Below are positions 9,099-18,581 of a stretch of DNA of 64,000 nt, piece by piece; positions within the stretch are counted from its first letter, which is position 1, and each line of letters opens with the position of its first letter. Position numbers and translations under genes: made by a program. The stretch spans positions 1 to 64,000 of the forward strand of contig NZ_BBQT01000010.1 in NCBI RefSeq assembly GCF_001570625.1, given 5' to 3'. The notes under the pieces are model-generated. The model was given only the letters and a program-made list of their open reading frames with translations. It was not told where the DNA came from and did no database searches. This DNA comes from Syntrophomonas wolfei subsp. methylbutyratica. Lineage in GTDB: Bacteria > Bacillota > Syntrophomonadia > Syntrophomonadales > Syntrophomonadaceae.

Positions 9099-10772
9099 CT
9101 ATACTTTAAAACAGCTTCCCCCGATGAATTCCCGGAGAATGGAATTGGCGGGGACCGCATCCGGCGCTATGGGTTTAAAATAGCTGGCAAATTGCAGGAG
9201 ATAGCGCGCTACCACATATTCCGGGTGTTCCGGGCCAATCTGCCGCAACAGAGGCTCAATATAGGGCTTCAATACTGATAATTCATAAACCAGAGAGGAA
9301 TTGAACATAATATCGGCATTTTCTTGAAAAGAAAAAATGTTCCTTTCCTCTCCCCGCCTAACCGAAGGCCATCTCTTAATGGTGTCCAAGGCATTGTAGC
9401 CTCGGGTTCTGGCATCACGAACTATCCGTCGCACCAATCTGCTGTCCGTGGTGGGAATCCGGTTGCTGTAATCTATATTCAACTGGGTCAGAGCACTGAT
9501 ATATATTTTAAATTTTTGTTCCGGCGGAATACTCCAGGTCAAGCGCTCATTCAGGCCATGGATGCCCTCGATAATTATAGGTTCTCCTGCCGGCACCTTC
9601 ATGGACATACCTCGCTCTTCGCAAGAACCCCGGGTAAAACTATAGATGGGAATTTCCACTTCATCCCCTTTGATCAGCCGTCCCAGATGCTCATTAAATA
9701 AATCGACTTTAAGGGCTTCCAAAGCTTCAAAATCATAGTCGTTATTCTCATCCCGGGGTGTCAAGTCACGGTCAACAAAATAGTTGTCCAGGGACAGGAC
9801 TACCGGCTTCTTACCGTTTACCCGGAGCTGTATGAGCAAGCGCTGGGCAAAAGTGGTCTTGCCGGAAGAGGACGGTCCTGATATCAGCACCAGGCGTATA
9901 TCCTCGTCACTGCAAATCTGGTCGGCAATAAAAGCAATCTTCTTTTCATGCAAAGCTTCATTAACCCGGATTATATCGTTAATATCTCCCTGTTCAATAA
10001 TATCATTAAGGGCCGCCACATGAGGAGTTTCCAGCATTTCGGCCCATTTTTTGGCCTCCTGAAATATGCTGGCCAGTTTTTTTTGCTCCACATAAGGCCG
10101 CAGCGAATTTGGAGCACTCAACTCCGGAGTTTGTAAAATCATTCCCGGTGGATATTCAAACAAGCGAAACTTTTTCAACATTCCCGTTTCGGGAAGCATA
10201 AAAATATAGAAGTTTTCGTAAAATCCATCAAGCTCAGATACCTGGACCTTATCCACATCCCGGTAGGCCAGGAGTTTCACTTTGTCTTCCTCCCCCTGCT
10301 CCCGGAATATTTCCTGGGCTCTTTCTTTATTAATCCGCATTCTCCTGATAGGCAGATTATCCTCAACCATTTCCCGCATTCTTTTTTCGAGGGCTTCAAT
10401 CTCGTCTGCCCGCGAGTCCTCATTCAAAAACTCGCATAACAAGCCATTGGACAGAGAGTGTTTTACCGTCAGCACCCGTTCAGGATACAAATCACGCGCT
10501 GCCTTCATCAACAGAAAACTCACACTGCGACGGTAAATCCTCACTCCGATTTCACTATTCATATCTACCAACTCTATAGCACAGGAGCGGGTGAAACGAT
10601 AATTCAAATCTCGCAAGCGATTGTCAATAATTATTGCCATTACCGGATAGAGTAATTTCTTCTCCAGCCTCTTTAGCAACTCGGCTACGCTAGTTCCTTC
10701 CAGAACATTATATGAACCTATTCCTTTAATCCTTACTTCGACCCCAGCTGTCTCCACTCTTGCAATGGCCAT
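9099..10772 (-). CDS. TGS-domain uridine kinase/phosphoribulokinase-like protein
   Basis: About 557 residues from the ATG at 10772, which has GAGGAGG upstream; a longer in-frame start at 10856 lacks a good site. The N-terminus resembles a TGS domain. The middle resembles the ThrRS second domain. From about residue 270 comes a kinase with a P-loop (GPSSSGKTTF), a substrate motif (LSLDNYFVDRD) and IIEGIHGLNERL. This fused architecture is widespread in Firmicutes and is annotated as a nucleoside kinase; its true substrate is uncertain. Monocistronic here. Confidence 0.85.
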   Translation of the reverse strand: MAIARVETAGVEVRIKGIGSYNVLEGTSVAELLKRLEKKLLYPVMAIIIDNRLRDLNYRFTRSCAIELVDMNSEIGVRIYRRSVSFLLMKAARDLYPERVLTVKHSLSNGLLCEFLNEDSRADEIEALEKRMREMVEDNLPIRRMRINKERAQEIFREQGEEDKVKLLAYRDVDKVQVSELDGFYENFYIFMLPETGMLKKFRLFEYPPGMILQTPELSAPNSLRPYVEQKKLASIFQEAKKWAEMLETPHVAALNDIIEQGDINDIIRVNEALHEKKIAFIADQICSDEDIRLVLISGPSSSGKTTFAQRLLIQLRVNGKKPVVLSLDNYFVDRDLTPRDENNDYDFEALEALKVDLFNEHLGRLIKGDEVEIPIYSFTRGSCEERGMSMKVPAGEPIIIEGIHGLNERLTWSIPPEQKFKIYISALTQLNIDYSNRIPTTDSRLVRRIVRDARTRGYNALDTIKRWPSVRRGEERNIFSFQENADIMFNSSLVYELSVLKPYIEPLLRQIGPEHPEYVVARYLLQFASYFKPIAPDAVPANSILREFIGGSCFKV

Positions 10773-10865
10773 TATTTCCCTCCTCAATCTTCTCCTCCTG
10801 GCCCTTATCTCATTATATAATATTCGGGAGAAAATTGCTGACCGGCCCTTTACCATTAAAAGATT

Positions 10866-10963
10866 GATTCCGCTGCAAAAAGTAATAATTATGCATTTGC
10901 TTGCATAAATATTCCGCTCGCAGTCTACGCATGGGCAACACCTACGGCTTGACAGAAGAATCT
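10866..10963. repeat. Family A element, internally deleted copy
   Basis: GATTCCGCTGCAAAAAGT at the left, TTGCATAAATATTCCGCTCGCAGTCTACGCATGGGCAACACC in the middle and GAAGAATC at the right match the left part and end of the element at 36822. No target duplication is clear. It lies just upstream of the lytic transglycosylase gene. Confidence 0.55.
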
Positions 10964-11000
10964 ATCTTGCTTACCATAAAATTGGAAGGAGAGAAAAAGA

Positions 11001-11525
11001 ATGAATGTCTTCACCAATCTCTTCAAGGAAATAAGCTTCATGAAACTCTTGAAAGCCCTGGAAGACGGCCTTGCTTCCACCGGTCGCGCCCTGAGCGGCA
11101 GCAAAACACCCGATAATTCAACTCCCCCAGCAAGCAGCAAGAGCCGCCCTTTCAGCGAGATTATTAAAGAAGCCAGCCAGGCTTATGGTATTCAGGAAGA
11201 AGTAATTAGTGCCGTAATAAAACAGGAGTCATCTTACAATCCCCGGGCGGTTTCTTCCTGTGGTGCTCAGGGTCTCATGCAGTTGATGCCAGGCACAGCC
11301 AGAAGCTTGGGGGTAAGGGATGCCTTTAATCCGGAAGAGAATATTATGGCGGGAACCCGCTATTTGAAAGAAAAGCTGAACGAATTCAATGGCAGCCTGC
11401 CACTGGCCCTGGCGGCATACAATGCCGGCAGTGGAGCAGTTAAAAAGCATGGAGGTATTCCCCCTTATAAAGAAACTCAGGCCTATGTTAATAAAATAAT
11501 CAAGTCTATTGATCACCTGGCCTAA
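11001..11525 (+). CDS. Lytic transglycosylase (SLT domain)
   Basis: This 174-residue protein has an N-terminal linker of about 45 residues rich in Ser, Thr and Pro, and then an SLT domain. The catalytic Glu is in AVIKQESSYNPRAVSSCGAQGLMQLMP (split here as AVIKQESSYNP and GAQGLMQLMPGTA), followed by NIMAGTRYL and ALAAYNAGSGAV. The fold cleaves peptidoglycan to anhydro-muropeptides. No signal peptide is evident, which is common for short clostridial SLT proteins. The start has GGAAGGAG upstream. Confidence 0.9.
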   Translation: MNVFTNLFKEISFMKLLKALEDGLASTGRALSGSKTPDNSTPPASSKSRPFSEIIKEASQAYGIQEEVISAVIKQESSYNPRAVSSCGAQGLMQLMPGTARSLGVRDAFNPEENIMAGTRYLKEKLNEFNGSLPLALAAYNAGSGAVKKHGGIPPYKETQAYVNKIIKSIDHLA

Positions 11526-11549
11526 AGATAAAAGGCCGCATAAAGCGAC

Positions 11550-11650
11550 CTTTAAGCATCGTAAGAAACTGCGAAGCAGTTTCATCACACCACTGCAGTG
11601 GGCGGGGGATTAGAACCCGCCGCCTGTTTTGTTATTTGTTAAGGACCCGA
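11550..11650 (+). repeat. Family C structured repeat, copy 2
   Basis: CTTTAAGCATCGTAAG, the stem GAAACTGC/GCAGTTTC, then GGCGGG and AACCCGCCGCCTGTTTTGTTA. It begins about 25 bases after the transglycosylase stop, on the same strand. Confidence 0.75.
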
Positions 11651-11657
11651 CCGTTTA

Positions 11658-11700
11658 GCACCCTGCGGGCACCACTGATGTTCGCTTCGCTCACTATTAA
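11658..11700 (+). repeat. Double-hairpin unit interrupted by a 175-bp element
   Basis: CACCCTGCGGGCACCACTGATG, then GCTTCGCTCACTATTAA, matches the nested units at 148-432. Its end (GGATGCGG) resumes after 11881, on the far side of the inserted element. Confidence 0.6.
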
Positions 11701-11875
11701 CCTGCATTCCCAGAAACACGTAACGAGAGTGGCCTGAACCCCAATTAGTACCTGAAAGTTCACTCGTTATGCGTTTTTCTCGTAACGATGGCTTTGAAAG
11801 GTTAGTGGGGTTTTATAACACCCGATTTTACTGTGTTTATACTGAAACCTCGTTATGAGTAGTCGAGAATGCAGG
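11701..11875. mobile_element. 175-bp MITE-like element B with TATTAA target duplication
   Basis: The left end CCTGCATTC (11701-11709) is the exact inverted repeat of the right end GAATGCAGG (11867-11875). TATTAA stands immediately outside both ends (11695-11700 and 11876-11881). Removing the element and one TATTAA restores the CACTATTAAGGA junction typical of the surrounding repeat. The interior has CGTAACGAG/CTCGTTA words and no reading frame. Confidence 0.75.
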
Positions 11876-11926
11876 TATTAAGGATGCGGGGGGCATATTG
11901 CGCCTCGTTATAAAAACAGCCAGCAT

Positions 11927-13033
11927 TTAGTCTTCGCTTAATATCTCGGAACGCTCTCCCAACCAATAAGCTATTTCCGGGAAAACTCGCATGCGGGCCG
12001 TTTCGCCCAAAACCAATCCCCCGTGACCTACCGGGAACTCCATATAGGTTTTATCATTACCCCCCAGATAGGTTAAAGCAGCTGCGGTCTGGTGCGGCAT
12101 AACGATATGATCCCGCAAGCCTACCATAGCCAGGATGTTGGCTTTGATGCGCTGCAATTGCACTCTCTTTCCCCGCAATACCACCTGATTTTTTATGAGC
12201 TTGTTGCCCTGATAGAAGTCCCTTATCCAGTCGCGATAGGCACCGCCAGGAAAATTAATATTATCACTCGACCACTTGTTAAGCACCTTCCAAAAATGAA
12301 CCGGCTTTCCTTCCTCTAAAGTTTTCCACAAGCGAGTATATGTGCCCCAATAATTGGCCAAAGGATTCAGCATCCTGGTTCCCCAATCTATGAAAGACTT
12401 GGGGACCAGCTCCATGGTATCAGCTATACGGTCCGGGTCATAACCCGGGGCTTTAAGCCATACATCATAGGTTCCGGCCCGGTTAAAGTCGATGGGAGCC
12501 GCCAGGTAGACCAGGTTTTTTAAAACCGGCCGGTCAAAAAGGGCCGCGTATAATGTAGACATGGTTCCACCCATGCAGTAACCGATAATGCTTATTTCTT
12601 TGGAACCGGCACTACGCGCCACCTTCCGGGCAGCGGTGGCGATATAGTCATAGACCAGATCAGCATAGCTTATATCTCGATCCTCCCATTCAAACTCTCC
12701 CCAATCCAGCAGGTATACATCGAAACCCTCGTTTACCAGATACTCCACCAGACTGGACCCAGGGGTCAGATCCAATACATAAGGCCTGTTAATGAGAGCA
12801 TATATCATTAATACCGGGGTGCGATAGCGGCGCTCACTACTGCTCTGATAGTGATAAAGTTGTGCTTTATTCTTGGTCCACAAAGTTTCTTTGGGCGAAC
12901 AACCAGTAGCAGGTCGGGGATCATAAGTCAAGATCTCCCTCCACCTGGTCGTGGTCATCAGCCAGTGTTCCCAATTTTGCTGCAGTATTTCGCCAGCTTC
13001 ACCAGGCGAGTGCGCTTGGAAGATGCGCTCCAT
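11927..13033 (-). CDS. phaC: Poly(3-hydroxyalkanoate) synthase, PhaC class III/IV type
   Basis: The protein has 368 residues, the size of the short synthases that need a partner subunit. The alpha/beta-hydrolase catalytic set is visible: the lipase-like box GYCMGG with Cys153, Asp308 in GLRDHIV and His337 in PVGHGG. It polymerises (R)-3-hydroxyacyl-CoA into storage polyester on granules. It lies 22 bases after the coiled-coil gene, in one operon. In a fatty-acid-oxidising anaerobe the hydroxyacyl-CoA would come from beta-oxidation, which is inference. Confidence 0.93.
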   Translation of the reverse strand: MERIFQAHSPGEAGEILQQNWEHWLMTTTRWREILTYDPRPATGCSPKETLWTKNKAQLYHYQSSSERRYRTPVLMIYALINRPYVLDLTPGSSLVEYLVNEGFDVYLLDWGEFEWEDRDISYADLVYDYIATAARKVARSAGSKEISIIGYCMGGTMSTLYAALFDRPVLKNLVYLAAPIDFNRAGTYDVWLKAPGYDPDRIADTMELVPKSFIDWGTRMLNPLANYWGTYTRLWKTLEEGKPVHFWKVLNKWSSDNINFPGGAYRDWIRDFYQGNKLIKNQVVLRGKRVQLQRIKANILAMVGLRDHIVMPHQTAAALTYLGGNDKTYMEFPVGHGGLVLGETARMRVFPEIAYWLGERSEILSED

Positions 13034-13055
13034 ATCATTACCCCCTCTTGCTTAA

Positions 13056-13628
13056 TTATTCCGTTGCAGTCTTTTGGCTTTTCCGGGTAGTCGCTTGGGG
13101 CTTCGGCTTGGCTTTTAGCTCCAGCAGGGAAGCCTTTATTTCTTCTATCGCCAGTTCCAGTGCTGTAATCTTTTCTACCAATGCTTCAGTATTCTTAATA
13201 TGCTGGTCAATTTGTTCAACCCTTCCAGCATCCGCTTCATCGGAAATACTGGCTGGTACCGGAGCAAAACGTTCCAAAATAGCAGCCGTATCTTCCTTCA
13301 AATCATAAATATCTGTAAATAACTCTTCATCCAGACGATCTATCTTGTTCTCAAGAGCGGTAAGCATTTTCGCCACACGAGCAGTATCCCGGTGTGAGGA
13401 GAAAGGCAAAGTTTCGGCAATATAATTGGAGACCTCGTTTTGCAATTTAAGATATTGCAAGTAGCTGTTAAGTATCACATCAACGCTATTAGCAAACATG
13501 GTGGTTTCAACCGCTTTGCGGGTAATTGCGGTCAGGGCTGCCTCGCTAGAAAAATATACATTTTTCCATACATTGAAGGGGTTGAACATAACTACCTTCG
13601 AGTCATCTTGTTTAATCTCATCACTCAT
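13056..13628 (-). CDS. PHA synthase partner subunit, PhaR/PhaE-like
   Basis: A 190-residue helical protein. The N-terminus contains FNPFNVWKNVYFSSE. A helical middle follows, then a heptad-rich segment from about 115 to 175 and a Lys/Pro/Thr tail. Length and position directly before phaC fit the accessory subunit of class III or IV synthases, though similarity cannot be measured here. The ATG at 13628 has GGAGGG eight bases upstream. The tail resembles the histone-like tails of granule-associated phasins. Confidence 0.65.
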   Translation of the reverse strand: MSDEIKQDDSKVVMFNPFNVWKNVYFSSEAALTAITRKAVETTMFANSVDVILNSYLQYLKLQNEVSNYIAETLPFSSHRDTARVAKMLTALENKIDRLDEELFTDIYDLKEDTAAILERFAPVPASISDEADAGRVEQIDQHIKNTEALVEKITALELAIEEIKASLLELKAKPKPQATTRKSQKTATE

Positions 13629-13785
13629 CAAAATTCCCTCCTTTAATTTTAATGTGTCAGGGGGATAACTCCCCTGGCTATTTTAACCCCCGGCCCAATC
13701 AAATAATCAAGGGCAGATACCCCGGAAAGTTTAAAGGGTTGCTGCAGTTTAAACACTATATATATTACCCCTTACCCTTCACCGA

Positions 13786-14454
13786 TTATTGTTTAATGAT
13801 TACCGATTCAACCTTAAAACCTGCTGCCTTTATCTCCTCAATAATTGAGCGCGAATCTACTGTATCCAGGCGAATAATAAGAAGTGATTTTTCGCCTTTT
13901 ACTTCCATACGAACCATGCTCTCAATTTTAATGTCAAAATGGGATAAAACTTCTCCCAACCGCAACAAAACCTGGGCATCATCATCTACCCGCAGGCACA
14001 GGCGAGTACCCCGGCAATTTACTCCCAGGATATAAAGAAAAGCATCAGAAAGATCACTTTGCGTAATTATCCCCACCATACGACCTTCATCATCAATTAC
14101 CGGTAAACCGCTGATGCGATTGTCCCGTAATAATTTTGCCGCCTGCTCGATAAATGCATCCTGATGAATGGTGATTAATTGCTGGTTAAGAGGAATTATA
14201 TCCCTGACTCTCAGTTTGCTTAGTTTTTGTTCCATTTCTTCGGGGAAAAATCGTGTAGCCAGTGATGATCTTTTGAGGTCCAATTCCGGCCGGGCGTTAA
14301 AATCCCTGCGGGTTACGATGCCTATCAATTTACCCCGATCCAGGACCGGTACCCTTTGCAGGCTCTTTTCCTGCATCAAATGCCAGAGTTCTCCTACACA
14401 AGTATCAGGAGTAGTTGCATAGGGATTGGGAGTCATTCGGTCTTTGACTTTCAC
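13786..14454 (-). CDS. CBS-pair plus ACT-like domain protein (AcuB-like)
   Basis: This 222-residue cytoplasmic protein has two CBS motifs: about 1-60 (DRMTPNPYATTPD, RVPVLDRGKLIGIVTRRD) and about 80-140 (GLPVIDDEGRMVGIITQSD). A C-terminal ACT-like domain follows from about 150. AcuB-type proteins have this order and are linked to adenine-nucleotide sensing. The actual role here is unknown. It is separate from the pha operon by about 150 bases and stands alone. Confidence 0.8.
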   Translation of the reverse strand: MKVKDRMTPNPYATTPDTCVGELWHLMQEKSLQRVPVLDRGKLIGIVTRRDFNARPELDLKRSSLATRFFPEEMEQKLSKLRVRDIIPLNQQLITIHQDAFIEQAAKLLRDNRISGLPVIDDEGRMVGIITQSDLSDAFLYILGVNCRGTRLCLRVDDDAQVLLRLGEVLSHFDIKIESMVRMEVKGEKSLLIIRLDTVDSRSIIEEIKAAGFKVESVIIKQ

Positions 14455-14693
14455 AATGTATCCCTTCTTTCCTAAACTTATTAATAATACTGCGCAAAAT
14501 CCTGTATTAATAAAAATTCTCCACTTATTTTACATAATCGTCCATTTCAAGCAGAACTGTCAAGCATTAAAGAAATCGCCCTTATAGCTTTTTACCCCCG
14601 CTTAATCCGATTTTGGACCAAACCCCCTTATTACTGCACAACTGCAGGAAATAGAATCTCGATATAGAATATTACTAGTGAGGAGGCTATTAT

Positions 14694-16292
14694 ATGAGAA
14701 AAAATAGTTGTTTATTTGCATTATTTCTGTTGGCCATCTTTCTCCCACCACTCTTTTACCCCCTGGACGCGAGTGCTGCAACAACTTTAATAAAAAATGG
14801 TGCCATCGCTTATCAACCAGAGTATAATTCTTATGATGACATTAAGGCTATAGCTACCCTTGAACCGGGGATTAACCGGCTTCTCGACTATAGCCAGGCT
14901 TACAGCATCGACTATCCCAGCCATATGAATATTGATGCTTCCTTATCCCAGGTTAAAACCAGCCTGTGGGACGATAAAACCTGTATAGAAATCTACCGGG
15001 ATGATTTCTCGCAAACGGTACATAATAGCACCGGCTACCAGTATTACAGCAACCAGTTTCTTAACAACCGTAAGGATCATAAAATCCAGGAGAACCGCAG
15101 CATCAACATCGCCGGTGCCAAAGCGCATCTTTTAAGATGGCAAAGAAGCAAGCTATCTCGGGTAGTAGGAGATAAAAACTACTATATGAGCGTGGAAATC
15201 CCCCGCAACTATAAAGAAGTTTACACTATACTGATAAAATCCAGCTCTCCGCTGGAAAGCTTTCTGCCACTGGTAAAGTCATTCACCTTTATTGATAAAA
15301 AAGGGGCCAGCCAGATTAATACCCGCTTCAAGAAAAAAGATAAAGCGTGGAATGAGGAGACCAAAGCTTTTTATGAGCAATATTTTGACCCCGATGCCAG
15401 CTTGCAGTGGGGTATATTTGAAAATTCAGCCCCGGCCAGCATGGATTATCTCAACAAACTGGAGGAAAATCTGGAATACAGGTTTAATTTTCTGGTGCTT
15501 TACAAAACCTTTGATGCCCCCTTCCCCCTGGAAGAGCTGCAAAAGGCCTATGAAGAACAGAAGTATGTTGAATTAACCCTGCAGACCATGTGGTATAACC
15601 GGGACAACAGCAGTGTAACCTATGACATTCTCAATGGCCATTACGATAATTTCTTCCAGGATTATGCGGAAAAGGCCCGTCAATTCGGGCACCCCATTCT
15701 GTTTCGCCTCAATAACGAAATGAATGGGGACTGGTGCGTATACTCCAGTTACTACAGTTCCAAAGATAGTGAGCTTTTTAAAGAGGTCTGGCGTTATATT
15801 TATAATATATTCCAGCAGAATCAGGTCGATAATGTTATCTGGGTGTGGAATCCCCATGACCTTTCTTTCCCCGGTTTCATGTGGAACCACTACCTGAACT
15901 ATTTCCCCGGGGAGGAATATGTAGATATCATAGGGCTTACCGGTTATAATACCGGAACATATCACAAAGGTGAAATCTGGCGTGGCTTCAGGCAAATATA
16001 TGATCCGCTTTATGAAGAGTATTGCCGTTATTTTGATTATCCCTTCATGATAAGCGAGTTTGCTTGCAGTTCAGTGGGTGGCAACAAAGCCCTTTGGATT
16101 GAGGAAATGTTTGCTCAAATGGGAAAATACGACCGAATCAAAGTGGCCATTTGGTTTAACGGGGTGGACTTCGATCTGGTGGGCCGGGCGGCGCGAAAAT
16201 ATCGTCTGGACGAAGGCCCGGCCATAATCGAGGCTTTTCAGAATGGTTTGCCAAGCTATAAACCTGACCCGAAAGCAAATAAAACCCAGTAA
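14694..16292 (+). CDS. Secreted glycoside hydrolase, family 26-like
   Basis: A 532-residue protein with a signal peptide (MRKNSCLFALFLLAIFL..., cleavage near DASAA). It has an N-terminal region of about 200 residues that I do not recognise. A (beta/alpha)8 catalytic part resembles GH26 mannanases: the acid/base Glu in LNNEMNG near residue 342, WVWNPHD, and the nucleophile Glu in ISEFA near residue 454. Substrate is probably a beta-mannan or related polymer, but this is inferred. GAGGAGG precedes the ATG. No neighbouring sugar genes are seen. Confidence 0.75.
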   Translation: MRKNSCLFALFLLAIFLPPLFYPLDASAATTLIKNGAIAYQPEYNSYDDIKAIATLEPGINRLLDYSQAYSIDYPSHMNIDASLSQVKTSLWDDKTCIEIYRDDFSQTVHNSTGYQYYSNQFLNNRKDHKIQENRSINIAGAKAHLLRWQRSKLSRVVGDKNYYMSVEIPRNYKEVYTILIKSSSPLESFLPLVKSFTFIDKKGASQINTRFKKKDKAWNEETKAFYEQYFDPDASLQWGIFENSAPASMDYLNKLEENLEYRFNFLVLYKTFDAPFPLEELQKAYEEQKYVELTLQTMWYNRDNSSVTYDILNGHYDNFFQDYAEKARQFGHPILFRLNNEMNGDWCVYSSYYSSKDSELFKEVWRYIYNIFQQNQVDNVIWVWNPHDLSFPGFMWNHYLNYFPGEEYVDIIGLTGYNTGTYHKGEIWRGFRQIYDPLYEEYCRYFDYPFMISEFACSSVGGNKALWIEEMFAQMGKYDRIKVAIWFNGVDFDLVGRAARKYRLDEGPAIIEAFQNGLPSYKPDPKANKTQ

Positions 16293-16339
16293 TAATCTCA
16301 TTAATGAGGCTTGCATGAAGTATAAAGCTCCACTTGAAT

Positions 16340-16365
16340 GCAGGGATTCGCAAGGGAATCCCTGC
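16340..16365. terminator. Hairpin between convergent genes
   Basis: GCAGGGATTC and GAATCCCTGC form a perfect 10-bp stem with a six-base loop between the convergent GH26-like gene and pheT. It lacks a T tract, so termination is only possible, not shown. Confidence 0.4.
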
Positions 16366-16417
16366 TGGATTTCCCCCTTCTGACGTCCGACACTTGACGT
16401 CTGACAAGCTTTCTAAG

Positions 16418-18469
16418 CTATCTCAAAACAGCTCCTAGCTGCTTCTTCAGTTGTTCCAGAATACTATCCATACTGTGGTTAACTTCAGCATCGGTCAGGG
16501 TTCTCTCAGCAGATTGGAATATGGCTTTAAAAGCTACGCTCTTTTGGCCTTTTGTCACCTGGGTTCCTGAATACAGGTCAAAAAGCTTGAGATCGTAAAG
16601 CAACGGATTGTTCATCCCCTTAATAACGCTTAACACCCGGGATGCTTTGATTTCCTGATCCAGGAGTATAGCAATATCTCTTTCTACTGCCGGGTAGCGG
16701 CTGATGGATTCCATTTTACTGGCTGCACCCAGCAAAGTGAACAGCTTTTCTACATCTAATTCAAAGGCCGAAGCTCTTTCCTTGATATCATAGTTTTCCA
16801 ATACCAGGGGATGAAGCTCCCCGATTACCGCTATCTCCTGACCCTTCACCTCAAGGGATGCAGTTCTTCCCGGATGATAGGAAGGATTTTGGGTTTCCTT
16901 GAATTCATAATCACTTATCCCCAGCTCTTGCAGCAGATCTTCCATTATCCCTTTCAAAAAGAAGAAATCCAATTCCACCTGCTGTTTCAACCAGTTGGGC
17001 TCGCTTTTCCCGGTTACTATGGCTCCCAGGTACAATTTCTCCAAAGGCAAAAGCTCGTTGGTTGGAATAAAGACCTGCCCCATCTCAAAAAAGGCCAGAT
17101 CCTGGTTCTTTCTTGCCAGGTTCCGTTTTATCGTCTCCAATAATCCTGGCAGTAGCAAGCTGCGCATAACACTCTGTTCTTCCGAAAGAGGATTGGCAAT
17201 CTTAACTACATTTCGTAGTGGGCTGTCTGCCGGTAAAAGAAGCCGGTCAAAATCCTTGGGGTTGATAAAACTATAGTTGACTACCTCAGATAGACTTTGG
17301 GCCATAAACTCATTAAGCCTTTGGCGAAATTTTTGGTAGGGATTTAATCCGCCACTGCTTTCGCCTCCAGGCAGGCCAGCAGGTATATTACCATAGCCAT
17401 AAAGCCGGGCTACTTCTTCAATCAAATCTACCTCCATTTGAATATCCGGGCGATAGAAAGGAATATCAACCAAAAACTGCTTGTCTTGCTCTTTAAGGTT
17501 AAATTTTAGTCTTTGCAGGTATTGCTTTATTTCATCTGGATTTATATCGGTGCCCAGCAGGTAATTAACCCTTTCCGGACGCAAAGTGAGCGTTATTGGC
17601 GTTCGGGGCTCAGGATAGATGTCACATATCCCCTCCAGTACCTGCCCCCCGGCTAAATCCTGTATCAGAGCGGCAGCACGATTTAAAGCATATATCAATC
17701 CTTCAATATCTGCTCCTTTTTCAAAACGGATTGAGGAATCACTTCTCAAGCCCAGCCTTTTCGATGTTTTGCGAATACTGGTATCTTGAAAATTGGCTGA
17801 TTCCAATAAAACATCGCAAGTATCATCCTGGATCTCACTATTCTCTCCCCCCATGATACCGGCGAGAGCTACTGCCTTGCGACCGTCAGTGATAACCAGC
17901 ATCTCCGAATCCAGTACCCTTTCCACTCCGTCCAGGGTAGTAAACTTTTCGCCGTCCCCGGCTCGCCTGACCAGTATTCTTTTCTCGTCCCCCAGGAGAT
18001 TATAGTCAAAGGCATGTAATGGCTGGTTGGTCTCGAGCATCACATAATTGGTGATGTCCACTATATTGTTTATGGGACGGATACCGGAATTAATCAGAGC
18101 TTCTTGCATCCATTCCGGCGATTCCTTGATATTAACATTTTTCACTAGCCGGGCAGCATAACGAGGACAAAGGTCACGGGCAGCAATTTCTACCTTTATG
18201 TAATCCTCAACCTTCTGTGCTGCAGGCTTAATCTGTATTTCGGGAATCCGCAGTTCCTGGCCATTCAGGGCGGAAACTTCCCGGGCCAGGTTTATCAAGC
18301 CCAAGCAATCACCCCGATTGGGAGTCAAGTCCAGTTCAAGAACCGTGTCACCGCCCTGTTCCTGCCATCCCTCCACGGCAATTCCCGCCATGGTAAGGCG
18401 CTGTGCCAATTCTTCCGGACTCCAGCCAATATCTACATATTTCTTTAACCAGTTCAAGGATACTCCCAT
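16418..18469 (-). CDS. pheT: Phenylalanyl-tRNA synthetase beta subunit, short form
   Basis: The protein is 683 residues from the ATG at 18469 (AGGAGG upstream), against about 790-800 for usual bacterial PheT. B1 begins normally (MGVSLNWLKKYVDI, then MAGIAVEG) but runs at once into LELDLTPNRGDCLG. The roughly 110-residue EMAP-type tRNA-binding insertion is missing. B3/B4 (NNIVDITNYVM, LHAFD), B5, the catalytic-like domain and the C-terminal anticodon-binding fold (RYPAVERDIAILLD) are present. It pairs with PheS to charge tRNA-Phe. A family A fragment separates it from pheS. Confidence 0.93.
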   Translation of the reverse strand: MGVSLNWLKKYVDIGWSPEELAQRLTMAGIAVEGWQEQGGDTVLELDLTPNRGDCLGLINLAREVSALNGQELRIPEIQIKPAAQKVEDYIKVEIAARDLCPRYAARLVKNVNIKESPEWMQEALINSGIRPINNIVDITNYVMLETNQPLHAFDYNLLGDEKRILVRRAGDGEKFTTLDGVERVLDSEMLVITDGRKAVALAGIMGGENSEIQDDTCDVLLESANFQDTSIRKTSKRLGLRSDSSIRFEKGADIEGLIYALNRAAALIQDLAGGQVLEGICDIYPEPRTPITLTLRPERVNYLLGTDINPDEIKQYLQRLKFNLKEQDKQFLVDIPFYRPDIQMEVDLIEEVARLYGYGNIPAGLPGGESSGGLNPYQKFRQRLNEFMAQSLSEVVNYSFINPKDFDRLLLPADSPLRNVVKIANPLSEEQSVMRSLLLPGLLETIKRNLARKNQDLAFFEMGQVFIPTNELLPLEKLYLGAIVTGKSEPNWLKQQVELDFFFLKGIMEDLLQELGISDYEFKETQNPSYHPGRTASLEVKGQEIAVIGELHPLVLENYDIKERASAFELDVEKLFTLLGAASKMESISRYPAVERDIAILLDQEIKASRVLSVIKGMNNPLLYDLKLFDLYSGTQVTKGQKSVAFKAIFQSAERTLTDAEVNHSMDSILEQLKKQLGAVLR

Positions 18470-18581
18470 CTCTTTGCCTCCTAATTCAAGCGTGATTAAT
18501 AAAAAGTCCTCCACCCGGCACCCGGCATTTAAGACTAAGATTTCGGGAAAACAAACCTAACAGAGTACCGGGCAATGCTCA

